Below are positions 52,018-61,623 of a stretch of 64,000 bases of DNA, in pieces; within the stretch, counting starts at the first letter, position 1; every line of letters starts with the position of its first letter. The position numbers were made by a program, and so were the translations under genes. The notes under the pieces are model-generated. The model worked only from the letters and a program-made list of their open reading frames with translations, ran no database searches and was not told the DNA's origin. Source of the stretch: Phaeosaccion multiseriatum (lineage: Eukaryota; Ochrophyta, other classes); assembly GCA_965112735.1 (NCBI GenBank), contig OZ218955.1, positions 1,302,001 through 1,366,000 of the forward strand, in the 5' to 3' direction.

Positions 52018-53684
52018 CTAGGGCATTTCCTCCGCCATGCTCTCCCACGTCTCGCTCCCGACACTCCAGGGCCTCTCTAGCGGCGGAATCTCCCTCTCCT
52101 TGCCGAAGGTCGGATCGGTCCTTCGCATCAGGTCCAGTGCGCTTTGAGATCGGAAGAAGGCTGCTGCTGCGTCTCTGAGCCGCTGCTCAAGCTCGAGGTG
52201 GAGTTGATGTCTCCGTGCCACAGTCAAGGCCTTGCCCACCGAGGCATCGGCCGCGAGGAGCTGCCGCGGAGTGCCATGGTGGCCATAGCAGATGGCGAGA
52301 AGCAGTGGGGTGGCGCCGTTCGTTTTCTGGGCATCGATCGGGGATCCGGCAGAGATGAGACGAGCGACGACGGCCTCGTGTCCTTCTTGAGCAGCAAGGT
52401 GGAGGGGTATTGTACCGTTGTTGGTCGCTGTCTCCACCTTTGCTCCCGTAGAAAGAAGCTGCTCCACCACGGCGTCGTGACCTTCTTGAGCGGCCATGGG
52501 CAGAGGAGTGGCGCCCACGAGGTCAGACGCGAATACGTCCGCCCCTGCAGCCAAAAGTACCTTCACCACGGCCAAGCGTCCTCTGAGAGCAGCGTTCATG
52601 AGAGGAGTACAGCCCTCATCGTCCCTGGCCTCCACGTAGGCATGCTCATCGAGAAGCTTCTGCACGATGGACGCATGCCCGTACTCCGAGGCTGCGCAAA
52701 GCGGAGTCACGCCTTGGTCATCAGCCTTTTCGATGTTGGCGTTGGCCCCAATGAGCTTCTGTACCACACCCCCATGCCCTTTTTGGGACGCCATGATGAG
52801 TGGAGTCACTCCGAGATGGTCGGCTTTGTCCACATCCGCGTCCGCTGCAATGAGCTTGTGCACCACACTCCCATGGCCGTTTTGGGACGCCACAAAGAGT
52901 GGAGTTGCTCCGTGATGGTGGGGTCTGTCCACATCCGCGTCCGCTGCAATGAGCTGCTCTACGATGGAGGTGTGCCCACAGAGAGAAGCCTCCCATATCG
53001 GAGTCGTTCCCTCCGCATCGGCAATATTGACATCGGCGCCCAACGAGATTAGCTGTTGCACTGTCGTGGGGTGCCCACAGCAGGCAGCCGCATTCAAAGG
53101 CGTTACATCCCCGGTATTGGCTTGGTCAACGGCGGCTCCGATGTCCAACAGCCGTCTCACCACCTCGTTGTGTCCTTTCGCTACAGCCAATAGAAGTGGC
53201 GTGGTCCCACACGCTCTCCTCCCAACGCTAAACGAGGCCCCTTCCTGCAGGAGGAGGTTCAGGACATCCAGCCGACCGCATGACGCAGACAACATCATAG
53301 CGGTCAAACCCCCCTCGTTGATAGGCTGATCCAAGCTCGCTTTACCGTGCTTTGAGACAAGCTGCCTCACCCGCGCATTCACACTGGAGGTGCTTCCCAT
53401 CCCTGTGATGGCCTGACAGAGTCGACGCGCCTGCCATGGAGTGTGCAAAGCGTTGAGAAAGATAGGCAATGAGAACGACACGCAAGGTGGGATTGGACCA
53501 GGCTGGGCTCGGCCGGGCTGGAGGGGAAACCATCGATTCAAGAACCTAAGCCGAACACTCCGTCTCCCTTTGAGAGACTCACTCCTGCTGGCATCTCTCG
53601 CATCATCCGCCTTATTCCTACTACACACCACAGAGAGAGCCCCTGCTGTGCCCTTACCTCGGGTAGGATGGCCTGCTGCGCCAT
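52018..53684 (-). CDS. Ankyrin-repeat protein, family copy H (11 repeats)
   Basis: Exon 1 (53684-53658) encodes MAQQAILPE. A 227-bp phase-0 intron leads to exon 2 (53430-52018), starting ARRLCQAITGMGST; total 479 residues. There are 11 repeats, but the composition differs from F and G: an additional head-type repeat (HHHGATPLFVASQNGHGSVV, with IAADADVDKA) is present and one expandable repeat is absent, so length is conserved by a different make-up. The tail reads DLMRRTDPTF, PPLERPWSVGSE and ends EEMP. Intact throughout. Confidence 0.87.
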
Positions 53685-54112
53685 GGCAAGCGGAGTGGGA
53701 GCGGCAGCTCTTCGTCGCTAGCCCCCCCGCCTCCACCCTCCTGAGACGGACCGCAGTGCTGATACGAGAAAGGGGTTCTCTTTCAAACGCGTTGTTACCC
53801 AGTCACTCGCTCTATCTATCGCGGACCTTGCCCCTTCTCTCTGTGCAATGAGGCCAACGCAGCGCTAAGCTGCTGCTAGGTGTGAGAGCAGGGGGGAACC
53901 AAGCGGCCCCTTCCTGACCCAAGACAGATCCCTCCTCCTCCAGGCGAGGCCCACTACAAGCGAAGAGGGGGGAGGGCTCTCTCAACAGCTTTTCACGCTC
54001 TGTCGATCACGATCCTTCCCTCTACATATTGCTTAGAGGCATGGAGCCCAGAATATGTCATCGTCATATGGGGGCCTCTTAAGCAACGCGTCACCTCCTT
54101 TCTCTCTCGTAA
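53685..54112. promoter_or_regulatory. Divergent 5' region of ANK H and the vWA/alpha-kinase gene
   Basis: One unit of the ~180-bp repeat (about 53800-53995) and the element GAATATGTCATCG (54051-54063). Beyond it the sequence leaves the family pattern: at copies F, G and I a decayed FSSIEYMF exon follows; here the alpha-kinase gene follows. Confidence 0.5.
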
Positions 54113-57100
54113 GTGCAGCCCCTGGGACATCCGGGGACTTGGCTCCCACAGCACTCGCTGGGAGGACAGAAGCTGGGTGAGTTTGCTCCTCTCTTTCCTC
54201 CGGTTTCGAGGCAGCGGCCGCGTCGACGGAGCTCTGACACGTTCGTCTCTTCGCCTGTCATACAAGCTTCTTCGCCCCTTCCCAGCGCAGCCCAGACCGT
54301 CCCTGCTGTATCTACTTCGCTCAGAAAGAAGATGAGCACACTCAGCAGCATCATCGATGAACCCATTCTCCTGTCTTCCATTCACGGGCGGGATCGCAGA
54401 CAGACGCGAAACATAGGAAAGCGCGATCTTGAGGAAGTAGTCAAGCACGGCGTACGACAAAAGTCGCACAAAGACCCCAAGACAGGCCTCCATCGCTGGA
54501 AATACACCTTTGCCAACATCGTGTTCATCACAGACCACAGCAGCACCAAGGAGGTCACCTCCTGGGTCCTCCCTCTGGACATACATCCCGTGCCCGTGAC
54601 GGGAACGGATGAGTGCAATCATGACCTGCTCAAGGAGGGGCTCTTGAACAGCCCGGAGATGTGCACGAGCCACACTGTGCTCGTGGTGGATGCCAGCGGG
54701 TCGATGAGGACCTGCGATGTGGAGAACTACAAGACTAGATCAGATGCTGTCTACGGGACGCTGGCCCTCGACCTTCTGGGGAAGCAGCTTGACGCGCTTC
54801 AGGTCAGCGGCACCGATGTGGTCTCTCTCATCGAGATGCACGAGGAGTCACACCTCATCTTTGACCGCGAGCCGCTCACCAACGTCCTGTACAATCGCCT
54901 CCTGAAGCGCAAACACGCCGTCAAGCCTTCCTACGGAGGCAACTTCTTGCCGGCCCTTCGCATGGCCCAAGATATTCTCAGCACTGGCCCTGGGAAGTAC
55001 AGTCGGAGCTGCGCACTCCTGCTCTTGTTCCTCTCGGACGGCAGGTATGTGATGGTATGGCGACGACAGAGCGCTTGTGCACCCACATCCTACCTTTGCC
55101 GCATTCAGCCTCCGAATGAGTCCACTCCATCTCCCTTACGCATTCACCCCCTTTCTCCATCACTCACTCTGTTCTAATGACTTGTGCTTCGCTCTTCTAA
55201 AGGCCTAGCGACAAGAAGCTTGGCGGCAATCGGGACAAGACCATCGAGGATCTCACTGGGCAGATTGCCGGCACATTCCGGGAGCGACTGCAGATGGAAA
55301 CCATCGCCTTCGCAAACACGCAGCAGTGCGACGTCAGCCTGCTGCAGAGAATGGCCGATGCCGCCACGGCCAACGGAAGCAAGGGGAGCTTCAACTCCAC
55401 CGGGCTCTGCGCCACTACCCTCAGTTCGGTGGTGAGCAGGTTGAGCTCCAATCTGTCTATGACGCGGAGTCAGATGACCGCGAGGGATGACGGGGGGCCG
55501 AGTCGGAGGGGCCCGGCTCGTGTGGTCGAGAGGGAAGCGCAGCATGCTTCATCATCATCATCGTACCGCCGCGAGCAAGGTCACCTCGTTTCAAGGAACC
55601 CTTTTTTGCCGGCCTACTCGTGCTGCTCCAATGTGTGCGAGGACACAGGCTGGAGAGTCTACACCGAGAACGTATCGCGTGCTGTGTGGACGCCATTGTC
55701 GTCGAGTGGGGAGCCCGGGCAGAGGAGAAACAGAGTGCAGAGCAGGGGGAAGAGCGAGTGGGTGTATGAGCCGTTGCTGAGCCCGGCTGCATGCGGTGTT
55801 GCGATCCGAGCCAGGAGCATCGGTGAGGGCTGCGAGCGCATCGTCTTTCAGATGAAGGAGATTGCCCCATGTCCAGCCAGCTGCGATCTCAGCCACGTGG
55901 ACGGCCGTTTCGCGCTTGTGGGCCCCGATATGGTGGGGAAGGAGAGCAGATATGTGGAGGAGGAGCAGGCCAAGCTGCGCTTCCACAAGACCTTTTGCGA
56001 CACGCAGCAGTGGTCACAGACGTACGCGGAGATGTTCAATCGCCAGGTGCATAGACACACGCGTACACACACACACACATGGACGCGCACGCACACACAA
56101 GCTCACACACCCACGCACGCACACACAAAAAAAAAATCAACCGTTGAATCATTGCTTCCTCCCCCCAGGTTGACCTCACATTCTCTCTTCAAGGCGGGGC
56201 GGCAGGGGCTCAAACCATTGCTCACGTCACATTCTTGGAGCCGAGCGTGTACGTCTTCACGGACCCCGCCAGCAAGTAAGTACATCCACGCATGTGTCAA
56301 AGCAGAACGTACCTGTGTTCACTGTGAATCCCACTGCTGCTCCGTGGTGGTTGCTGATGCCTCGCCCTTCTTCCGCCAGCTACGAGCGCGGCGTGTTGGC
56401 GGAGAAGAGGCTAGACGTGAGTAGGTATGCCAAATGGAACTCCAACAATGGCTTTGTGCTGGGGGCTGCTCCGCCCCCTCGAGACCACGTGCACGTCTCG
56501 GCTCTGCTGGAGAGCCTTAGCCAGTGTCGAACTGAGAGGCGACAACCTGCAGCCTTGATCGGTCTGTCGCAGCCACAGCAGCAGCAGCAGGGGCATCTCG
56601 CTCCGGTGGCAGAAGGAGACTCCTCCGAGGAGGAAGAGGAGGACGACAGCGACGACGACGACGCGTATGCCCAGGGGGTTAGGCAAAGTCCGGCAGCAGG
56701 AAAAACAGCAGCGGCAGCAGCAGTATCAGGAGGAGGAGGAGGAGGAGAAGAAGGAGAAGAAGGAGGAGAAGGAGGAGAAGGAGAAGGAGGAGGAGGAGCT
56801 GCCGCGGGGGCAAGGGCACCAGCACTGACAACAAACGCCGCCGCGGTGAAGCTCGAGGACTTCCCGCAGGCCTTCTCGCACTTCTCGTACCGCAAGAGCA
56901 GCAGGAGGAAGTTGCTCGTGTGCGACCTGCAGGGCGTGCTAGACGAGTCGGCCTCTCCATCGCTGTTCGAGCTCACGGACCCGGTCATCCACCACATATC
57001 CAGGTCGTCGGAGCGGAAGAAACGGTTCGGGCGGACCGACCATGGGCGCACGGGAGGTAAAAAATGAAGCCAAGGAGGAATAGCAAAGGTTCCTGTCCTT

Positions 57101-57322
57101 TCCTCCCGTCTTCTTGCCCTCTGAATCTACGCCTCACCCAGCCACGCACACACAAACGCACCCCGTCCCCCCTTCCCTTCCTTTGCAGTGAGCAAGTTCT
57201 TCAAAACGCACAAGTGCAACGCTGTGTGCCGCATGCTGGGCCTGCCGCCGGACACTGGGGAGGAAGATCCCTCCTCTTCGCCGAAGGGCACCAACAATCC
57301 CAAGAGGAAGCAACGACGTTGA
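54113..57322 (+). CDS. vWA domain / alpha-kinase protein (VWKA-like)
   Basis: Five exons (54113-55044, 55203-56046, 56169-56275, 56380-57056, 57189-57322) join in frame to 897 residues. The Met at 54332 (MSTLSSIIDEP) is a good alternative start, giving 824. The von Willebrand A domain carries the metal-site motif VLVVDASGSM (Asp at about 193). The alpha-kinase domain begins near residue 516 (GEGCERIVFQMKE) and continues with FHKTFCDTQQWSQTYAEMFN, FLEPSVYVF, YAKWNSNNGFV, FSHFSYRKSSRRKLLVCDLQ, LTDPVIHH, FGRTDHG and the zinc-binding end FFKTHKCNAVCRMLGLP. Dictyostelium VwkA has the same domain pair; alpha-kinases phosphorylate targets such as myosin heavy chain or eEF2. A low-complexity Gln, acidic and Gly/Glu insert (about 688-773) splits the kinase domain between the lobes. 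The C-terminus is basic (NPKRKQRR). It is flanked by ANK copies H and I. Confidence 0.92.
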
Positions 57323-57891
57323 ACCATCCTGAGGCCTACCCATCCCGAGCTGGAGCCGCTCCACCGCCCGAGGGGAGGAGAGTGTCGCAGGGCACGAGGC
57401 ACTCCACTGCTGGGGGTGTGAGGGGTTCCACTCAGGGGCGTGAGGGTTCAGATCAGCCTGCTGACCACCGTGAGTAAGAGAGAATAGGACCGTAAGAGAG
57501 AAAGACAGAGGACTGTGAGGGAGAGAGAGAGAGCGACCGAGAGAGAGAGAGACAGAGAGGGAGAGGGAGATAGACGAAGGCACACACTGAGAGAGAGAGA
57601 GTCAGCACGCCTTCCATTGTAGCTCGAATAATATTTCTCTTAAATTGAATGTAAGGCGAAGGGCAAGAGTGAGCATGAGGAGGTGCGTGGCCACTGCGGC
57701 GCTGAGAGGCGGATGCAGGACGGTGACGTGGCTTCCTCTACTGCTGCGCCTGCTACTCACGCTCCGCCGCCGTAGAGCGGCCCTTCCTGCTGCTCAAGTC
57801 ACTCTACCACAGGCCCCGTGCAAGCGAGCACACGCGTCACTTTCTCTCCTCTCCAACTCACCCCCGCCCCCCCCCCCAACGCTCAGGCCCT
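57323..57891. repeat. Partial segmental duplication block (3' flank of ANK I)
   Basis: From about 57350 the sequence matches the right-hand ends of the 44171 and 50279 blocks (GAGTGTCGCAGGGCACGAGG, the GA-rich tract, and GCTCGAATAATATTTCTCTT). The alpha-kinase stop codon lies about 30 bp before the junction, so its 3' untranslated region is made of family flank DNA. Confidence 0.75.
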
Positions 57892-60232
57892 TCAGCGCAT
57901 TTCCTCTACCATGCTCTCCCACACGTCGCTCCCGACACTCCAGGGCCTCTCTAGCGGCGGAATCCCCCTCTCCTTGCCGAAGGTCGGATCGGTCCTTCGC
58001 ATCAGGTCCAGTGCGCTTTGAGATCGGAAGAAGGCTGCTGCTGCGTCTCTGAGCCGCTGCTCAAGCTCGAGGTGGAGTTGATAACTCCGTGCCACAGTCA
58101 AGGCCTTGTCCACCGAGGCATCGGCCGAAAGGAGCTGCCGCACAATGCCGTGATGATTCATGTAGATGGCGAGAAGCAGAGGGGTGCTGCCCTCCGATCT
58201 TTGGTCGTCGATGGGTGACCCGGCAGAGATGAGACGAGCGACGACGGTCTCATGACCTTGTTGAGCAGCAAGGTGGAGGGGCGTTGAGCCGTCGTTGCCT
58301 GCTGTCTCCACCTTTGCTCCTGCAGAGAGAAGCCGCTTAACCACGGCGTCGTGACCTTCCCAAGCAGCAAGGTGGAGGGGTGTCGCACCTTCGGTTCTCC
58401 CTATCTCCGCTCTGGCTCCCGCAGTCAGAAGGCCCTTAACCACGGCGTCGTGACCTTGTTCAGCGGCAACGTGGAGGGGTGTTGTACCGCGGTTGTCCGC
58501 TGTCTCCACCTTTGCTCCTGCAGAGAGAAGCCGCTCCACCACGGCCTCGTGACCTTCCCAAGCAGCAAGGTGGAGGGGTGTTGCACCACGGTTGGACGCT
58601 GTCTCCACTCTGGCTCCCGCAGTCAGAAGGCGCTCCATCACGGCGTCTTGACCTTCGCTAGCAGCAACGTGGAGGGGTGTTGAGCCGTCGTTGGCTGCTG
58701 TCTCCACCTTTGCTCCTGCAGAGAGAAGCCGCTCCACCACGGCGTCGTGACCTTGTATAGCAGCAAGGTGGAGGAGTGTTAAACCATCGTTGTCCGCTGT
58801 CTCCACCTTTGCTCCTGCAGAGAGAAGCCGCTTAACCACGGCGTCGTGACCTTGTTTAGCGGCAAGGTGGAGGGGCGTTGTACCGCGGTTGTCCGCTGTC
58901 TCCACCTTTGCTCCTGCAGAGAGAAGCCGCTTAACCACGGCCTCGTGACCTTCTTGAGCGGCGAAGTGGAGGGGCGTTGTACCGCGGTTGTCCGCTGTCT
59001 CCACCTTTGCTCCCGCAGAGAGAAGCCGCTCCACCACGGCCTCGTGACCTTCCCAAGCAGCAAGGTGGAGGGGTGTTGCACCGTCGCTTTTCCGTGTATC
59101 CACTCTGGCTCCCGCAGTCAGAAGCTGCTCCACCACGGCGTCGTGACCTTGGTGAGCGGCGAACTGTAGAGGAGTGAAGCCCTCGGGGTGAGACGCGAGT
59201 ACGTCCGCCCCTGCAGCCAATAGTAGCTTCACCACGGCCAAGCGTCCTCTGTGAGCAGCGACTTTGAGAGGAGTAAAGCCCTCGTTGTTCCTGACCTCCA
59301 CGTTGGCATGCTCATCGAGAAGCTGCTGCACGATTGACGCATGCCCATACTCCGAGGCTGCGTGAAGGGGAGTGAAGCCTTGGTCATCAGCATTGTCGAT
59401 GGTGGCGTTGGCCCCAATGAGCTTCTTTACCACACTCCCATGCCCGTCGCGGGACGCCACGAAGAGTGGAGTCATTCCGCGATGGTGGGGTCTGTCTACA
59501 TCCGCGTCCGCTGCAATGAGCTGCTCTACGATGGAGGTGTGCCCATCTTGAGCCGCCAGCCATATCGGAGTCGCTCCATGCTTCATGGCAATATTGACAT
59601 CGGCCCCCGCCGAGATTAGCTGCTGTACTGTCGTGGGATGCCCCATGGTGACAGCGTAACCCAAAGGCGTAACCTCGTTGATATTGACTTGGTCTACAGC
59701 GGCTCCGATGTCCAACAGCCGTCTCACCACCTCGTTGTGTCCTTTCGCTACAGCCAATAGCAGTGGCGTGTTCCCCCACGATCCCCGAACGCTGAACGAG
59801 GCCCCTTCCTCCAGAAGAAGGTTCAAGACATCCAGCCGACCGCATGACGCAGACAATATCATAGCGGTGGGGCCATGTTCGTGGATAGGCTGATCCAAGC
59901 TCGCTTTACCGTGCTTTGAGATAAGCTTCCTCACCCGCGCATTCACAGTGGAGAGGCTTTCCATCCCACTGATGGCCTGACAGAGTCGACGCGCCTGCCA
60001 TGGAGTGTGCAAAGCGTTGAGAAAGATAGGCAATGAGAACGACACGCCAGGTGGGATTGGGGGGGGATAGAGGGAAACCATCGTTTCAAGAACCTAAGCC
60101 GAACACTCCACCTTCCTTTGAGAGACTCACTCCTGCACGCATCTCTCGCATCATCCGCCTTATTCCTACTACACACCACAGAGAGAGCCCCTGCTGTGCC
60201 CTTACCTCGGGCGGAATGGCCTGTTGCGCCAT
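57892..60232 (-). CDS. Ankyrin-repeat protein, family copy I (18 repeats)
   Basis: Exon 1 (60232-60206) encodes MAQQAIPPE. A 211-bp phase-0 intron leads to exon 2 (59994-57892), starting ARRLCQAISGMESL; total 709 residues. There are 18 ANK repeats: seven head-type, one TPLQFAAHQGH repeat, then nine or so of the expandable type (repeats 9-17). Several are almost the same unit, DNRGTTPLHxAAxxGH with LLSAGAKVETA, and a pair (RTEGATPLHLAAWEGH, TAGARAEIG) recurs in copy E. The last two repeats and the tail (DLMRRTDPTF, PPLERPWSVGSD) are conserved, ending EEMR. It is the longest right-hand copy. High identity among the middle repeats suggests recent tandem expansion or conversion. Confidence 0.87.
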
Positions 60233-60830
60233 GGCAAGGTGAGTAGGACCGGCAGCTCTTCGTTGCTCGTCCCTCCGCCTCCACCCTCCTGAGACGGACC
60301 GCAGAGCTGAGACAAGAGAGAGGGGGTCTCTTTCAAACGCGTTGTTTCCCCCGTCACTCACTCTGCCTATCGCGGCCCTTGCCCTTTCTCTCTGTGCAAG
60401 GAGGCCAAAGCAGCGCTAAGCTAGGTGAGAGCGGGGGGGAACCAAGCCGGCCCCTTCCTGCCTCAAGACAAGCCACGCCCCACTACAAGCGTAGAGGAAG
60501 GAGGGCGCGCTCAACACCGTGTCACGCTCATTAACTCTACGTATCTTGGCCCTTGCCCTTTCTCTCTGTGTAATGAGGCCAACGCAGCGCTAAGCTAGGT
60601 GAGAGCGGGGGGGGGGGCTAAGCCGTTCCCTTCCTGACTCAAGACAAAATCCCTCCTCCTCCAGGCGTGCCCCACAACAAGCGAAGAGGAAGGAGGGCTC
60701 TCTCAACAGCTTGACACGCTCTGCCTGCCGGTGCTTCCCTTCATTGGTTTCACGCCTATACAAAAATGCAAAAATGAAGAGGCGAGAGAGACATAGAGCC
60801 GAGAATATGTCAATGGCCCAGGCGTAGGCA
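60233..60830. promoter_or_regulatory. 5' flank of ANK I: two ~180-bp repeats and ATATGTCAATGG element
   Basis: The CTCAAGACAA core occurs at about 60461 and 60639, a spacing of 178 bp. GAATATGTCAATGGCCCAGG is at 60803-60822. The arrangement is the same as upstream of copy F. Confidence 0.55.
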
Positions 60831-60859
60831 GCCCATTTCTTGCTTTCCTCCTGGTGGGT

Positions 60860-61475
60860 GCAGGCCGCGACTTGTCACACCGCCATGTTCTCCTCTATCG
60901 AGTACATGTTCAAGCACAACTCCATCTCCCGCGTTGGACACGAGAGCTCGGAGTACTTCCTCTCCCCGCACAACATCGCCAGGACCTTCCGCATGGATAC
61001 CACCCTCCCCCGGGGCGCCCACGCCGGAGCCCGCGACCCAGCCTTCTTCGCCCACCCGGCGCACATGATCGATCCAACCCTGAGCAACAACATCTGCAGG
61101 ACGGCCCTTGAATTTGCGCCACACGGACACCAGCCTGGGAGCGGTAGCAGCTTCTAGCGAAACCCACAAGGAGAGGCGCGACGCCAACACCTACACGACC
61201 GAGAGCTTGTTCGCCTCACCACCTTCGCCATCGAGACCCACGGACGACTCGGCGCACAGGTGCAGTCACTCCTACACGCCCTCGCCGAGCACATAGTCTC
61301 CCGAACGGGCCGCACCGGCTCCTCCACCACCAAGGGCCACGTCATGACAAGGCTTCGCCGTCTCGTCAGCTGCAGCCACCAGATGCGGCTCTCGGAGCGA
61401 GAGCGCGCCTTCCTGGAACGGCTCAATCGCGGCGCCGGATCAGGGCTCCATCCCCCCGACCAGGCGGGGGAGTAA
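60860..61475 (+). pseudogene. Decayed copy 3 of the FSSIEYMF exon group
   Basis: Reads TAMFSSIEYMFKHNSISRVG, SEYFLSPHNIARTFRMDTTL, PAHMIDPTLSNNICRTALEF, then a shift; later SLLHALAEHIVSRTGRTG and GHVMTRLRRLVSCSH, ending GLHPPDQAGE. The same frame breaks as copies 1 and 2 are seen. Confidence 0.55.
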
Positions 61476-61623
61476 CAACCCCCTCGTGGACCCCAGAGAC
61501 AAGCACCCGGACTCACACACCAACGCGCGCACGCACACACACACGCACACACACGCACACTTTCAGGGGATTCCTATTTAGTCAATAAATAATCTCTCCT
61601 GGATGCTGCCAGCCTTCCCTCGG

